Positions 1 through 13,300 are shown, counted from the first letter of the stretch. The stretch is 64,000 nt of DNA from Leclercia adecarboxylata (GCF_023639785.1 NZ_CP098325.1:434001-498000), one strand, 5' to 3'. The notes: generated by a model not told the origin, from the sequence alone. Program-made: numbers and translations.

Positions 1-685
1 CTTTGGCGCGCCAGAGGCGGATCGCCATCAGCATCTGATGGGGCGTGACGTGAAAATGGGCTTTGAACTGGCGCTGGAAATGGTACGGGCTGAGCGAGAC
101 CACCTGCGCCAGCTCATCGAGCGTCAGGGAGTGCATATAGTTGTCGTGCAGATAGTCGCGTACGCGATCAAAACGATGGGCGCCTTCCTGCAGGACAGGC
201 GCATGGCGCGCCAGCGGCTGGAAGGTATCGATCAGATCCAGCAGCAGCCCTTTTTGCGCCAGGGGATCGTCGGTGTGCCACAGGCCGTAGATCAGCTGAC
301 AGATCTGCTGCGAACGGCGGGGATCGTGGCGAGTAACGTCGCTGAACCACCAGTGGCGGATCCCCGTCACCTCTTCAAGCAGATCCGGCTCGAGATAGAT
401 CATCCGGTAGCGCCAGCCGTCGGCGGTTTCGGCCTCTCCGGTGTGCAGCTCATCAGGATTCATGGTAACGACGGAGTGGACCGGGGCGACGTACTGCGTC
501 CCGCGATAGCGAAAGCGTTCGGCACCGGCTTCAATGGCACCGATCCCGAAGGCCTCGTGGGTATGGGGCTCAAACGCGTAACGGGAGATGTGCGCGTGAT
601 ACAGTTCGACGCCCGGCACCTGCGCCAGATGGCGGAAGCGCGCGCTGTCTCTCTCATCAATGAACTGTTCCGGTACGCCTTGCAC
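1..685 (-). CDS. AraC-family transcriptional regulator (C-terminus cut by window edge)
   Basis: Reading the minus strand from a GTG at 685 gives about 228 residues that run off the window. The start is supported by an AGGAGG ribosome-binding site 7 bases upstream. Residues 1–150 look like an AraC-type cupin sensor (HTHEAFGIG, then a stretch ending in MNPDELHTGE). From about residue 175 the first helix-turn-helix of the AraC DNA-binding domain is visible (LDELAQVV, then LSPYHFQRQFKAHFHVTPHQ), so only the last 40–50 residues are missing. The gene is probably a ligand-responsive regulator of a neighbour outside the window. AraC proteins of this type often sit beside LysE- or DMT-type exporters, but no such gene is visible here. 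Effector unknown. Confidence 0.85.
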   Translation of the reverse strand, partial: MQGVPEQFIDERDSARFRHLAQVPGVELYHAHISRYAFEPHTHEAFGIGAIEAGAERFRYRGTQYVAPVHSVVTMNPDELHTGEAETADGWRYRMIYLEPDLLEEVTGIRHWWFSDVTRHDPRRSQQICQLIYGLWHTDDPLAQKGLLLDLIDTFQPLARHAPVLQEGAHRFDRVRDYLHDNYMHSLTLDELAQVVSLSPYHFQRQFKAHFHVTPHQMLMAIRLWRAK

Positions 686-766
686 GGTGAGCCTCCTCGC
701 GGGTCAGACTGTTATTATCAGAGATGACCCGCAGGGATGCCACACTAATTAACCAGCTTTTAACAA

Positions 767-1615
767 TTACAGGATATGCTTCACGCTCTCCGCCAGCGGA
801 GTGGTCGGGCGCCCCAGGAGCGTGCTCAGGGTGCGGCTATCATCAAACAGGCCGCCTTTCGAGGCCCCCACGTCGGAATCGGCCAGCATATCCGCCAGTC
901 CCGCCGGCAGGCCCACGCTCTTCAGCGCGGCGGCAAAATCGGCTTCGCTCAGGTTCTGATAGACCACATTTTTACCGCTCTGGCGGCTGAGTTCGGCTGC
1001 CAGTTCTCCTAATGTCCACGCATGGTCACCCGCCAGCTCATATACTTTACCGGCATGGCCCTCTTCGCTGATGACCCGGGCAGCGGCGGCGGCATAGTCG
1101 GCACGGGTGGCGGAGGCGATTTTGCCTTCACTGGCCGCACCGATGAACACGCCGTGCTCCAGCGCAGGCGGGGCGCTGGCGAGATAGTTTTCGGTATACC
1201 AGCCGTTACGCAGCAGGGCATAAGGAATGCCCGCGTCTGCCAGAGCCTGTTCGGTGGCGACATGCTCCACGTGCAGGCCCAGCGGCGAGGTATCGGCATG
1301 CAGCAGGCTGGTATAAACGATGAATTTCACCCCCGCCGTCTTCGCCGCGTTAATAACGTTCTGATGCTGCGGGGCGCGCTGGCCCACTTCGCTGGAGGAG
1401 ATCAGCAGCAGTTTATCTACGCCTGCAAGCGCACGGGTGAGGGCGGCCTGGTCGGTGTAATCGGCCTGACGCACGGTCACGCCCTGCTGGCTCAGCGCCT
1501 CAGCCCTGGCCGGGTTACGTACAATGGCGACCAGCTGGCTGGCCGGAACGGTGTTCAGCAGTTGTTCAATAACGAGTTGGCCAAGCTGGCCGGTAGCGCC
1601 GGTGATTGCGATCAT
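767..1615 (-). CDS. qorB: NAD(P)H:quinone oxidoreductase QorB (YtfG), NmrA/SDR-type
   Basis: A 282-residue protein starting MIAITGATGQLG, the glycine-rich dinucleotide-binding loop of an atypical short-chain dehydrogenase (NmrA-like). It matches E. coli QorB (286 aa), which reduces quinones with NADPH in the cytosol. An upstream in-frame ATG at 1660 would add 15 residues before the Rossmann strand, so the start at 1615 is preferred. It is divergent from the HxlR regulator ytfH, the arrangement found in E. coli, and the shared 89-base gap probably holds their common control region. Function is by homology. Confidence 0.93.
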   Translation of the reverse strand: MIAITGATGQLGQLVIEQLLNTVPASQLVAIVRNPARAEALSQQGVTVRQADYTDQAALTRALAGVDKLLLISSSEVGQRAPQHQNVINAAKTAGVKFIVYTSLLHADTSPLGLHVEHVATEQALADAGIPYALLRNGWYTENYLASAPPALEHGVFIGAASEGKIASATRADYAAAAARVISEEGHAGKVYELAGDHAWTLGELAAELSRQSGKNVVYQNLSEADFAAALKSVGLPAGLADMLADSDVGASKGGLFDDSRTLSTLLGRPTTPLAESVKHIL

Positions 1616-1675
1616 AATGAATATCCTTCGTATCGGGTGACTGTTGTGGCACACTATCACTCAAACTAACTTTTA

Positions 1676-1700
1676 GTAAGTACGTACAAAAAGGTAAGTA
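1676..1700. promoter_or_regulatory. Putative HxlR operator in the qorB–ytfH gap
   Basis: The divergent gap contains the 8-base palindrome GTACGTAC (1680–1687) flanked by two direct copies of GTAAGTA (1676–1682 and 1694–1700). HxlR regulators of quinone oxidoreductase genes usually bind in such divergent gaps. The assignment to YtfH is inference from position and symmetry only. Confidence 0.35.
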
Positions 1701-1704
1701 TCAA

Positions 1705-2085
1705 ATGACGAATCGGACCCTCAGCGAGCAGATGCGCGACGGCAATCTGTTTGCCGAGCAGTGCCCCTCCCGGGATGTGCTCAAACATGTGACCAGCCGC
1801 TGGGGCGTGCTTATTCTGGTGGCCCTGCGTCAGGGAACGCATCGCTTCAGCGATCTGCGCCGCAAAATGGGCGGGGTGAGCGAGAAGATGCTGGCCCAGT
1901 CGCTGCAGGCGCTGGAGCAGGACGGCTTTATCAATCGCGTGTCGTTTCCGGTGGTGCCCCCGCACGTGGAGTACAGCCTGACCCCGCTGGGGGAAGAGGT
2001 GAGCGAGAAGGTGGCGGCGCTGGCCGACTGGATCGAGCTGAATTTGCCGCAGGTGATGGGTAACCGGGATGAGCGGGCGGCATGA
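1705..2085 (+). CDS. ytfH: HxlR-family winged-helix regulator YtfH
   Basis: A 126-residue single-domain regulator, the same length as E. coli YtfH. The HxlR/DUF24 signature is clear: an early cysteine (EQCPSRDVL), a winged helix with RFSDLRRKMGGVSEKML, and the wing sequence VPPHVEYSLTPLGE. Related proteins sense electrophiles or quinones through the N-terminal cysteine. Its divergence from qorB suggests it represses that gene. It is followed by REP elements rather than a co-transcribed gene. Confidence 0.92.
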   Translation: MTNRTLSEQMRDGNLFAEQCPSRDVLKHVTSRWGVLILVALRQGTHRFSDLRRKMGGVSEKMLAQSLQALEQDGFINRVSFPVVPPHVEYSLTPLGEEVSEKVAALADWIELNLPQVMGNRDERAA

Positions 2086-2089
2086 TGCC

Positions 2090-2183
2090 ATGCCTCCCGG
2101 TTTTGCAGGCCCGGCAAGCGCAGGCCGCCGGGCATTGTGCGGTCTGATTGCCGGGTGGCGGCTTCACCTTACCCGGCCTGCAA
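2090..2183. repeat. REP/BIME palindromic repeat pair
   Basis: Two oppositely oriented REP-like palindromes lie between the convergent ends of ytfH and cpdB. Cores of the form CCGGGTGGCGGCTTCACC and GCCGGGCATTG flank a short spacer. They are typical extragenic enterobacterial repeats that can stabilise mRNA 3' ends. Confidence 0.75.
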
Positions 2184-2197
2184 AAACGCACTTGCTA

Positions 2198-4141
<1,944 letters not shown>

Positions 4142-4331
4142 CAGAGGAGTCCTTTTTTAGATCCAGGCCACAAAAGAATATGTATCTATATTTTTTTGCT
4201 TACAGAATTGTGAATCCTGCCAGAAAAAAGAGCCCTGAAACCGGAATTGCTTCACAGATAGCGGATTTATTCACAATGCGATATAAATAAAACAAAGAGT
4301 TAAACCCACTGTGTTAACAAAGAGGTGGAGA

Positions 4332-5072
4332 ATGTTAGATAAAATTTGTCAGCTCGCACGGGATGCGGGCGATGCCATTATGCAGGTCTATGATGGCAAG
4401 GTCCCAATGGACACGATCCGTAAAATCGACGACTCCCCGGTCACCGCTGCCGACCTCGCGGCACACGGGGTGATCCTGCAGGGGCTGCAGGCATTAACGC
4501 CCGACATTCCGGTGCTGTCAGAAGAAGATCCCCAGCCCTGGGATGAGCGCCAGCACTGGCAGCGTTACTGGCTGGTTGATCCCCTGGACGGCACCAAGGA
4601 GTTCATCAAACGTAACGGTGAATTCACGGTAAATATTGCCCTGATTGATAAAGGCAAAGCGGTGCTGGGCGTAGTCTATGCCCCGGTGCTGAAGGTGATG
4701 TACAGCGCCGCCGAAGGCAAAGCGTGGAAAGAAGAGTGCGGCGTGCGCAAGCAGATCCAGGTGCGTGATGCCCGGCCACCGCTGGTGGTGATCAGCCGTT
4801 CGCATTCAGATAACGAGCTTGAGGAGTATCTGCACCAGCTGGGTGAGCACCAGACAACGTCGATTGGCTCATCGCTGAAGTTCTGCCTGGTGGCAGAAGG
4901 GCAGGCGCAGCTCTACCCTCGCTTTGGGCCAACCAACGTCTGGGATACGGCGGCAGGCCATGCCGTTGCCGCCGCTGCGGGAGCCCATGTTCACGACTGG
5001 CAGGGCAAGCCGCTCGACTATACCCCGCGTGAATCGTTCCTCAATCCGGGCTTCCGGGTCTCGCTTTACTGA
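4332..5072 (+). CDS. cysQ: 3'(2'),5'-bisphosphate nucleotidase CysQ
   Basis: A 246-residue protein of the lithium-sensitive inositol-monophosphatase-like family, the same length as E. coli CysQ. The metal-binding motifs are SEEDP and [12 protein letters not shown], plus [15 protein letters not shown] near the C-terminus. It hydrolyses 3'-phosphoadenosine 5'-phosphate to AMP, recycling the by-product of sulfate assimilation. The start at 4332 ([10 protein letters not shown]) follows a GGTGGAGA ribosome-binding site; an earlier ATG at 4311 would add seven residues not found in the family. The 3' end overlaps the convergent ytfJ by seven bases. Confidence 0.95.
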   Translation: MLDKICQLARDAGDAIMQVYDGKVPMDTIRKIDDSPVTAADLAAHGVILQGLQALTPDIPVLSEEDPQPWDERQHWQRYWLVDPLDGTKEFIKRNGEFTVNIALIDKGKAVLGVVYAPVLKVMYSAAEGKAWKEECGVRKQIQVRDARPPLVVISRSHSDNELEEYLHQLGEHQTTSIGSSLKFCLVAEGQAQLYPRFGPTNVWDTAAGHAVAAAAGAHVHDWQGKPLDYTPRESFLNPGFRVSLY

Positions 5073-5623
5073 CCGAGCAGCTTATGCAGCAGGGCAACCA
5101 CCTGCTGCACCTCTTCCTGGGTCAGGGCGCCATCTTTTGCCCACTGCACGTTACCCTTTTTATCCAGCACGACGACCGCCGAACTCTCTTCTTCCAGCTG
5201 CCAGGCGCTACGCGCGGCACCGTTGCTGTCGACAATGAACTGTGACCACGGATAAAGCTTTTTATTGCTCTCGAGACTGCTGCGCACGAACATGCCGGAA
5301 CCCGGTATCGCGTCATCGGTGTTCACGACGGTAGTGGTCTGATAAGTATCTTTTGGTAAATGTGCCGCCTTGATCGCTTCAATCAGGGTTGCGTTTTTCT
5401 CTTTTGCCGATGTGCGACCGGCAATATGTAGCACCACTCGCACTTTGCCCACGAGCTGCGCGCTATTCCAGGTTTTGTAGCTAAACTCATTATTGTCGAG
5501 GATCAATTCTCCCCGGTCGGCAATGCCCACCGGCGGCACACGTTGTCCTTTCTCAAAATTATGTGCGGAAGCCATCAGTGGCAGCATCAGGCAGGCAGTT
5601 GCCAGGATGTTACGTAAGGTCAT
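5066..5623 (-). CDS. ytfJ: YtfJ-family periplasmic protein, thioredoxin-like
   Basis: A 185-residue protein with a signal peptide ([20 protein letters not shown]) and the YtfJ domain. The fold is predicted thioredoxin-like ([17 protein letters not shown], then [12 protein letters not shown] and [15 protein letters not shown]), but no CxxC redox pair is visible, so a thiol-disulfide role is doubtful. The start at MTLRN is preferred over the upstream ATG at 5683 because it follows an AGGAAAA site and begins the signal peptide. The physiological role is not established. Confidence 0.88.
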   Translation of the reverse strand: MTLRNILATACLMLPLMASAHNFEKGQRVPPVGIADRGELILDNNEFSYKTWNSAQLVGKVRVVLHIAGRTSAKEKNATLIEAIKAAHLPKDTYQTTTVVNTDDAIPGSGMFVRSSLESNKKLYPWSQFIVDSNGAARSAWQLEEESSAVVVLDKKGNVQWAKDGALTQEEVQQVVALLHKLLGQ

Positions 5624-5950
5624 GGTGTTTTCCTTTTTGTTTTTAGCAGGTGATCCGACCACTTGGTCTGATGTTTTAATCATAAGTGCGATCGCGGCGC
5701 TTTACCCGCAATCCTGGTGCCAGAGTGAGGGGGAACGCACATATCTGCACAAAAACGATGGCTTATACTGCCCGAAAGTTACGATTGCAAAGAATATTCT
5801 GATTATTTGTCATCAAAAGGTAAATAAACTTATGCAGACTGGGTATCACCTTTTTTCTCGTCTATAGTCATTGGGCAACAAAATTTGCGCTCCAGAGGGT
5901 CGGCCCGATTGTGGTGCCGCAAGAGCGTATGATTCGCAGGAGATAATAGA

Positions 5951-6157
5951 ATGAAAATTTTCCAACGCTACAATCCGCTTCAGGTAGCTAAATACGTAAA
6001 AATCCTGTTCCGTGGACGGTTGTATATCAAGGATGTTGGCGCTTTTGAGTTCGATAAGGGCAAAATCCTTGTCCCGAAAGTGAAGGATAAACAGCACTTT
6101 TCTGTGATGTCCGAAGTCAACCGTCAGGTTATGCGTCTGCAAACTGAGATGGCTTAA
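5951..6157 (+). CDS. ytfK: YtfK, SpoT-binding stringent-response modulator (DUF1107)
   Basis: A 68-residue basic protein starting [17 protein letters not shown], nearly identical in layout to E. coli YtfK. In E. coli it stimulates (p)ppGpp accumulation through SpoT under phosphate and fatty-acid starvation. An AGGAGATAA ribosome-binding site lies just upstream. The 327-base gap from ytfJ (5624–5950) is AT-rich and carries a good sigma-70 -10 (TATAGT near 5860); a single Pho-box-like TGTCATCAAA half lies near 5809, too weak to call. The assignment rests on sequence recognition. Confidence 0.92.
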   Translation: MKIFQRYNPLQVAKYVKILFRGRLYIKDVGAFEFDKGKILVPKVKDKQHFSVMSEVNRQVMRLQTEMA

Positions 6158-6173
6158 CCAACGTGCTATGCAG

Positions 6174-6202
6174 TAAAAAAACGGCTCCCAAAGGGAGCCG
6201 TT
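6174..6202 (-). terminator. Intrinsic terminator between ytfK and paeA
   Basis: The inverted repeat ACGGCTCCC / GGGAGCCGT (6181–6201, 3-base loop) is preceded on the plus strand by a run of A. On the minus strand this becomes a stem followed by T residues, so it terminates paeA/ytfL transcripts and may act on both convergent genes. Confidence 0.88.
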
Positions 6203-6214
6203 GATGTTTCTGGC

Positions 6215-7552
6215 TTAGGCCGATACGTTCTCTTCGGCGTCGGGTAGTTTCGGTACCAGCACCGTCGGTTTATTGTCGATGCGCGTCACCAGCAGCTGGT
6301 CGATGCGGTAGTTGTCGATATCCACCACTTCAAACTTATAGCCCGAGAACTTCACCGAGTCGGTACGTTTCGGGATCTTACGCAGCATGAACATCATAAA
6401 GCCGCCAATGGTCTCGTAGTTGCCCGACTGCGGGAACTCGTCGATGTCCAGCACGCGCATGACGTCGTCTATCGGCGTACCGCCGTCCACCAGCCATGAG
6501 TTCTCATCGCGCGCCACAATCTGCTCTTCCAGCCCCTGGCCTACCAGATCGCCCATCAGGGTGGTCATCACGTCATTCAGGGTGATGATACCCACTACCA
6601 GGGCGTATTCATTCATGATCACCGCGAAGTCTTCCCCGGCGGTTTTGAAACTTTCCAGCGCTTCGGAGAGCGTCAGGGTGTCCGGGACGATCAGGGTATT
6701 GCGGATCTGCACGCCGCTGTTCAGCGTCAGGCTCTGGTTCGCCAGCACGCGGTTCAGCAGGTCTTTCGAGTCCACATAGCCGATGATGTGGTCGATATCT
6801 TCGTTACACACCAGGAACTTGGAGTGCGGATGTTCCGCCACCTTGGTCTTCAGGCTCTGCTCGTCTTCATGCAGATCGAACCAGATGACGTTTTCACGTC
6901 CGGTCATGGATGACGGCACGGTACGGGATTCCAGCTCAAACACGTTCTCGATCAGCTCATGCTCCTGCTTACGCAGCACCCCCGCCAGCGCTCCGGCTTC
7001 GAATACCGCATAAACGTCATCAGAGGTGATGTCATCTTTACGCACCATCGGCAGCTTAAACAGGCGGAAAATAGTGTTGGCGAGGCCGTTAAAGAACCAC
7101 ACCAGCGGGCGGAATATGAACAGACAGAAGCGCATCGGGTTGATGATGCGCAAAGCCACAGCTTCTGGCGCAATCATACCGATGCGTTTCGGGGTCAAAT
7201 CGGCAAACAGAATGAACAGGCCAGTCACCAGCGAGAAGGAGAGAATAAAGCTCAGCTGCTCGGAAAGCTCTGGAGAGAAGTACTTCGAGAAAAGGCTGTG
7301 GAGGACGGGCGAGAATGCCGCATCACCCACGATACCACCAAGAATGGCAACCGCGTTGAGGCCAATTTGCACCACGGTGAAGAACATCCCCGGGTTTTCC
7401 TGCATTTTCAGGACGCGTTGCGCGTTGAGATCGCCATCATCGGCGAGCAGTTTCAGTTTGATTTTACGGGACGCAGCCAGAGAAATCTCGGAAATTGAGA
7501 AAAAAGCACTAACGGCAATCAGGCAAAGTATTACTAAAATACTGTTTAACAT
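6215..7552 (-). CDS. paeA: PaeA (YtfL) inner-membrane CorC/HlyC-family protein
   Basis: A 445-residue protein with an N-terminal DUF21/CNNM transmembrane domain (residues 1–190: MLNSILVILCLIAVSAFFSISEISLAA and three further hydrophobic segments). A CBS-pair region follows (about 215–335: VPSSMTGRENVIWFD, DHIIGYVDSKDLL), then a C-terminal CorC_HlyC domain (about 350–430). E. coli YtfL has been described as a cadaverine/putrescine exporter (PaeA); older annotations call this family hemolysin-like, which is misleading. Length agrees with E. coli (447 aa). Monocistronic, with its own terminator. Confidence 0.93.
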   Translation of the reverse strand: MLNSILVILCLIAVSAFFSISEISLAASRKIKLKLLADDGDLNAQRVLKMQENPGMFFTVVQIGLNAVAILGGIVGDAAFSPVLHSLFSKYFSPELSEQLSFILSFSLVTGLFILFADLTPKRIGMIAPEAVALRIINPMRFCLFIFRPLVWFFNGLANTIFRLFKLPMVRKDDITSDDVYAVFEAGALAGVLRKQEHELIENVFELESRTVPSSMTGRENVIWFDLHEDEQSLKTKVAEHPHSKFLVCNEDIDHIIGYVDSKDLLNRVLANQSLTLNSGVQIRNTLIVPDTLTLSEALESFKTAGEDFAVIMNEYALVVGIITLNDVMTTLMGDLVGQGLEEQIVARDENSWLVDGGTPIDDVMRVLDIDEFPQSGNYETIGGFMMFMLRKIPKRTDSVKFSGYKFEVVDIDNYRIDQLLVTRIDNKPTVLVPKLPDAEENVSA

Positions 7553-7741
7553 AGTTTATCCGGCTTTTAGCCAGAGCCTCGGAAGGGAAGTTAATTACAT
7601 TTGTGTGAATACACATTGAACACCTGCTCGTAGCGTTGAGCGGGTTATTTCAGCGGCTAGTATAGCGTAAATGTCTGTAAACCCGCCAGAGATCACTTTT
7701 TGAGCCGGTTTTGCTCGTAATCAGGCAAAACCGGCTTACTG

Positions 7742-8383
7742 TTATGCCAGTTGAGGCGGCAGGCAGACACCGATGCCGCCGATACCGCAGTAGCCGTACG
7801 GATTTTTATGCAGGTACTGCTGGTGATCGTCTTCGGCATAGTAGAACGGCAGCGCACTGGTGATTTCAGTGGTCACATGGCGATCGTCACCGGCGGCGTG
7901 CATCGCCTGCTGGAAACGTGCCAGACTGTCGCGGGCCGCAGCATCCTGCTCTGGCGTGAGCGGATAGATCGCCGAGCGGTACTGGGTACCGTGGTCATTA
8001 CCCTGACGCATACCCTGCGCCGGGTCGTGGTTTTCCCAGAACACCTGCAGCAGCTGTTCGTAGCTGACGACGTTCGGGTCATACACCACCCGTACCGCCT
8101 CGGCATGGCCGGTCTGGCCGGAGCAGACTTCGCGGTAGGTTGGGTTCGGGGTATAACCGCCGGTGTAGCCAGCCGCGGTGCTGTAGACGCCCGGCAGTTG
8201 CCAGAACAGGCGCTCAACGCCCCAGAAGCAGCCCATCGCGAACAGGGCGACCGCCATACCGTCCGGGACGTTGGTCATGGAGTGACCGTTAACCGCGTGC
8301 AGGGTGGCGACTGGCATAGGGGTGTTACGTCCCGGTAATGCATCCGCCTGAGCAACAAGGTGTTTTTTATCAAATAAACTCAC
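7742..8383 (-). CDS. msrA: Peptide-methionine (S)-S-oxide reductase MsrA
   Basis: A 213-residue protein containing the MsrA catalytic motif [11 protein letters not shown], where the cysteine attacks methionine-S-sulfoxide. Also present are the family motifs [24 protein letters not shown] and the C-terminal [11 protein letters not shown], whose Cys is a resolving residue. It repairs oxidised methionine in proteins with thioredoxin as reductant. Translation starts at a GTG (8383) preceded by GGAGG at good spacing. Divergent from tamA, as in E. coli; the 223-base gap holds both promoters but I see no specific operator. Confidence 0.95.
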   Translation of the reverse strand: MSLFDKKHLVAQADALPGRNTPMPVATLHAVNGHSMTNVPDGMAVALFAMGCFWGVERLFWQLPGVYSTAAGYTGGYTPNPTYREVCSGQTGHAEAVRVVYDPNVVSYEQLLQVFWENHDPAQGMRQGNDHGTQYRSAIYPLTPEQDAAARDSLARFQQAMHAAGDDRHVTTEITSALPFYYAEDDHQQYLHKNPYGYCGIGGIGVCLPPQLA

Positions 8384-8606
8384 GGTGTGGCCTCCGGGTA
8401 GGTGATGTTTGGGTTAAGGTTGTCACGACGCGTTTAATTGAACACAATAAATGCGGTGAATGAGTCTAGATTTAAACATAAGAAATATTAGGTTGTTTAA
8501 CCATTTTTCAACCCGTCTGTTGGGTTTTGGGCTTTTGCCGTGATTTGCTGCGGAGCGGCACTTCATATGCTTCCAGGGGTGGAAACAAGGATATTCAGGA
8601 GAAAAC

Positions 8607-10340
8607 GTGCCAAAAATCCGCCAGTTATGTTTAGTCAGTGTTTTGCTGACAAGCGGAATCGCCAGCGCGGCGAATGTTCGTTTGCAGGTTGAGGGGTTAT
8701 CCGGGGCGCTGGAAAAAAACGTACGCGCGCAGCTGTCCACTATTCAGAGCGACGAAGTGACGCCAGACCGTCGCTTTCGGGCGCGCGTGGACGACGCCAT
8801 CCGCGGTGGTTTAAAAGCGCTCGGCTACTACGAACCGACCATCGACTTCGAACTGCGTCCACCTCCGGCCAAAGGGCGGCAGGTGTTGATTGCCCGCGTC
8901 AAGCCGGGCGTTCCGGTACTGATCGGTGGCACTGATGTGGTGCTGCGCGGTGGCGCACGCACGGATCGTGACTATCTGGATCTGCTGAACACGCGGCCCA
9001 AAAACGGCACCGTACTTAACCACAGCGACTATGACGGCTTCAAAAAAGATCTGACTAAGGTCGCGCTGCGCAAGGGCTACTTCGACAGCCAGTTCAATAA
9101 AAGCCAGCTGGGTATTGCCCTCGACAGGCATCAGGCGTTCTGGGATATCGACTACGACAGCGGGGAACGCTACCGCTTTGGCGACGTCACCTTCGAAGGC
9201 TCGCAGATCCGCGATGAATATCTGCAAAATCTGATCCCCTTTAAAGAGGGGGATTACTACGAGTCAAAAGATCTGGCGGAGCTTAACCGTCGCCTGTCCG
9301 CCACCGGCTGGTTCAATTCGGTGGTCGTGGCGCCGGAGTTCGATAAAGCGCGACAGACCAAAGTGCTGCCGCTGCACGGCGTGGTCTCTCCGCGCACCGA
9401 GAACACCATCGAAACCGGGGTGGGCTACTCCACCGACGTCGGCCCGCGGGTTAAAGCGTCGTGGAAAAAGCCGTGGATGAACTCTTACGGCCACAGCCTG
9501 ACCAGCAACCTCAGCCTTTCCGCCCCGGAACAGCAGCTCGATTTCAGCTATAAAATGCCGCTGCTGAAAAACCCGCTTGAGCAATATTACCTGGTCCAGG
9601 GTGGCTTTAAGCGCACCGATCTTAACGATACCGAAGCGGATTCCACGACCCTCGCCGTGTCGCGCTACTGGGATCTCTCCAGCGGCTGGCAGCGTGCCAT
9701 CAACCTGCGCTGGAGCCTCGACCACTTTACCCAGGCTAATGTCACCAACACCACCATGCTGTTTTATCCGGGGGTGATGATCAGCCGGACCCGATCCCGC
9801 GGCGGGCTGATGCCGGACTGGGGGGATTCCCAGCGCTATTCGATAGATTATTCCAATACCGCCTGGGGCTCGGATGTGGATTTCTCCGTAGTACAGGCGC
9901 AGAACGTCTGGATCCGCACCTTCTACGATCGCCATCGCTTTGTGGTGCGCGGCAACCTGGGCTGGATTGAAACCGGTGATTTTGAAAAAGTGCCGCCGGA
10001 CCTGCGTTTCTTCGCCGGGGGCGATCGCAGCATTCGTGGCTATAAATACAAATCCATCGCGCCAAAAGATGACGACGGCAAGCTGATCGGGGCCTCCAAG
10101 CTGGCCACCGGCTCGCTGGAGTATCAGTACAACGTCACCGGAAAATGGTGGGGCGCAACCTTTATCGACAGCGGGGAAGCAGTGAGCGATATCCGCCGCA
10201 GCGACTTTAAAACCGGCGCAGGCGTCGGCGTGCGCTGGGAATCACCGGTCGGGCCGATCAAGCTCGATTTCGCCGTGCCGGTGGGCGATAAAGATGAACA
10301 CGGTTTGCAGTTCTACATCGGTCTGGGGCCTGAATTATGA
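8607..10340 (+). CDS. tamA: TamA, outer-membrane Omp85-family translocation/assembly protein
   Basis: A 577-residue protein identical in length to E. coli TamA (YtfM). A GTG start is preceded by AGGAGAAAAC. A signal peptide (residues 1–21, ending ASA) is followed by three POTRA domains (about 22–265) and a 16-strand Omp85 beta-barrel (about 270–577) with the conserved barrel signature [11 protein letters not shown] and the terminal GLGPEL strand. TamA works with inner-membrane TamB to insert autotransporters and to connect the two membranes, including phospholipid movement. The stop overlaps the tamB start (ATGA), indicating translational coupling. Confidence 0.97.
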   Translation: MPKIRQLCLVSVLLTSGIASAANVRLQVEGLSGALEKNVRAQLSTIQSDEVTPDRRFRARVDDAIRGGLKALGYYEPTIDFELRPPPAKGRQVLIARVKPGVPVLIGGTDVVLRGGARTDRDYLDLLNTRPKNGTVLNHSDYDGFKKDLTKVALRKGYFDSQFNKSQLGIALDRHQAFWDIDYDSGERYRFGDVTFEGSQIRDEYLQNLIPFKEGDYYESKDLAELNRRLSATGWFNSVVVAPEFDKARQTKVLPLHGVVSPRTENTIETGVGYSTDVGPRVKASWKKPWMNSYGHSLTSNLSLSAPEQQLDFSYKMPLLKNPLEQYYLVQGGFKRTDLNDTEADSTTLAVSRYWDLSSGWQRAINLRWSLDHFTQANVTNTTMLFYPGVMISRTRSRGGLMPDWGDSQRYSIDYSNTAWGSDVDFSVVQAQNVWIRTFYDRHRFVVRGNLGWIETGDFEKVPPDLRFFAGGDRSIRGYKYKSIAPKDDDGKLIGASKLATGSLEYQYNVTGKWWGATFIDSGEAVSDIRRSDFKTGAGVGVRWESPVGPIKLDFAVPVGDKDEHGLQFYIGLGPEL

Positions 10341-13300
10341 GTTTATGGAAGAAAATCAGCCTCGGCGTCCTGGTGTTTATCCTGCTGTTGCTGGCTGCAG
10401 TGGCCTGGCTGGTGGGCACCACCAGCGGCCTGCACATGCTGTTTAAGGCGGCTGACCGCTGGGTCCCGGGGCTGGAGATTGGCCAGGTCACCGGCGGCTG
10501 GCGCGACTTACATCTGAAAAACGTTCGCTACGACCAGCCGGGCGTGGCGGTCAATGCCGGGGATCTGCATCTGGCGGTGAAGCTCGGCTGCCTGCGTGAC
10601 AGCAGCCTGTGCATTAACGATCTGTCGTTAAAAGATGTTTTCGTGACGATTGATTCGAAAAAAATGCCGCAGTCGGAGCCGGTCGCCGAAGAGGAGAGCG
10701 GGCCGCTGGATCTCTCCACGCCGTACCCGATCGCGCTCTACCGGGTGGCGCTGAATAACGTCAACGTCAAAATCGACGACACCACCGTGTCGGTGATGGA
10801 TTTCAACTCCGGCCTGCGCTGGCGGGAGAAGAACCTGACCTTAACCCCAACCAACCTGCAAGGGCTGCTGATTGCCCTGCCGAAAGTGGCGGACGTAGCG
10901 CAGGAAGAGATCGTCGAGCCAAAAATTCAGAACCCGCAGCCGGAAGAGAAGCCGCTGGGCGAAACCCTGAAAGAACTCTTCTCTGAACCCGTGCTGCCGG
11001 AGATGACCGACGTCCATCTGCCGCTGAACCTCAATATCGAAGAGTTTAAAGGCGAGCAGCTGCGCCTGACCGGCGACACCGATCTGACGGTCTTCAACAT
11101 GCTGCTGAAAGTGAGCAGTATCGACGGCAACATGAAGCTCGATGCGCTGGATATCGACACCAACCAGGGCAGCGTCAACGCCACCGGCAACGCATTGTTG
11201 CAGGATAACTGGCCGGTCGATATCACCCTCAATAGCACCCTGAACATCGACCCGATTAAAGGCGAGAAGGTGAAGCTGAAGGTTGGCGGCGCCCTGCGCG
11301 ACCAGCTGGAGTTTGGCGTTAACCTCTCCGGCCCGGTAGACGTGGTGCTGCGCGGCCAGACCCGGCTGGCGGAGGCGGGCCTGCCGCTTAACCTGGAGGT
11401 GGTGAGCGAGCAGCTGTACTGGCCGTTTACCGGCGAGAAACAGTATCAGGCCGACGACGTGAAGCTGAAGCTCACCGGCAAGATGACAGACTACACGCTC
11501 TCGTTCCGCACGGATGTGAAAGGGCAGGGGCTGCCGCCAGCAAGTATCACGCTGGATGCGAAGGGCAACGAGCAGCAGATTAACCTCGATAAGCTGACGG
11601 TCGCGGCGCTGGAAGGCAAAACCGAGCTGACGGCGCTGCTGGACTGGCAGAAAGCGATCAGCTGGCGCGGAGAGCTGAAGCTCACCGGGATCAACACCGC
11701 CAAAGAGGTGCCGGACTGGCCTTCTAAGCTCAATGGCCTGATCAAGACGCGCGGCAGTCTGTACGGCGGAAGCTGGCAGATGGAGGTGCCGGAGCTGAAA
11801 ATCACCGGCAACGTGAAGCAGAACAAAGTGGATGTGAACGGCTCGCTGAAGGGTAACAGCTACCTGCAGTGGGTGATCCCGGGCCTGCACGTCGCGCTCG
11901 GTCGCAACACCGCTGACATCAAGGGCGAGCTGGGGGTGAAAGATCTCGAGCTGGATGCCACCATCGACGCACCGAATCTTGATAATGCTCTGCCGGGGCT
12001 GGGCGGCACCGCGAAAGGGCTGCTGAAGGTGCGCGGCACGGTTGAAGCACCGCAGCTGCTGGCGGATATCACCGCCAACGGCCTGCGCTGGCAGGAGCTT
12101 ACCATCGCCCGGGTGCGGGTGGACGGTGACGTGAAATCCACCGATCAGATCGCCGGACACCTGAACCTGCGGGTCGATCGGATTTCACAGCCGGGCGTAA
12201 ACCTCGATCAGGTGACGCTGGAGGCCAAAGGCAGCGAGAAGCAGCACGACCTTCAGCTGCGTATTCAGGGGGAGCCGGTTTCCGGCCAGCTGCATCTGGC
12301 GGGCAGTTTTGACCGCCAGGAGACCCGCTGGAAAGGCACTCTGGATAACACCCGCTTTACCACCCCGGTGGGGCCGTGGTCGTTAGCCCGCTCGATTGCC
12401 CTGGATTACCGCAACGCGGAGCAGAAAATCAGCATCGGTCCGCACTGCTGGACCAACCCGAATGCCGAGCTGTGCGTCCCTCAAACCATTGATGCCGGTG
12501 CCGAAGGGCGGGCGGTGGTCAATCTTAACCGCTTCGATCTGGCGATGCTCAAGCCGTTTATGCCGGACACCACTCAGGCGAGCGGCGTGTTCAGCGGCAA
12601 AGCGGATGTCTCCTGGGATGCCACCAAACCGGGGCTGCCGGAGGGCAACGTTACCCTCGCCGGGCGTAACGTGAAGGTAACGCAGGTGGTGAACGATGCG
12701 CCGCTGCCGCTGGCCTTCAGCACCCTGAATCTCACCGCCGATCTGCATAACAACCGCGCCGAGCTGGGCTGGCTGATCCGCCTTACCAACAACGGCCAGT
12801 TGGACGGCCAGATCCAGGTGACCGATCCGCAAGGGCGGCGCAATCTGGGCGGCAACGTCAACATTCGCAATCTCAACCTGGCGATGGCGAACGCCATCTT
12901 CTCCCGCGGCGAGAAGGCGGCAGGCATGCTGAATGCCAACCTGCGGCTGGCGGGCAGTGCCCAAAGCCCGCAGCTGTTTGGTCAGTTGCAGCTGAACGGC
13001 GTTGATATCGACGGTAACTTTATGCCGTTCGATATGCTGCCGAGCCAGCTGGCGATGAACTTCAACGGTATGAGCTCGACCCTGGCGGGCACCGTACGCA
13101 CCCAGCAGGGGCAGATCAACCTCAGCGGTGATGCGGACTGGAGCCAGCTTGATAACTGGCGCGCGCGCGTGGCGGCCAAAGGCAGCAAGGTGCGTATCAC
13201 CGTGCCGCCAATGGTGCGTTTAGACGTCTCGCCGGACGTGGTCTTTGAGGCCACGCCGCAGCTGTTCACCCTGGATGGCCGCGTTGATGTGCCCTGGGCC

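Noticed and set aside
38..727. 229-residue plus-strand frame at the window start
   Set aside because: Antisense to the AraC-type regulator, which has a real HTH and ribosome-binding site.
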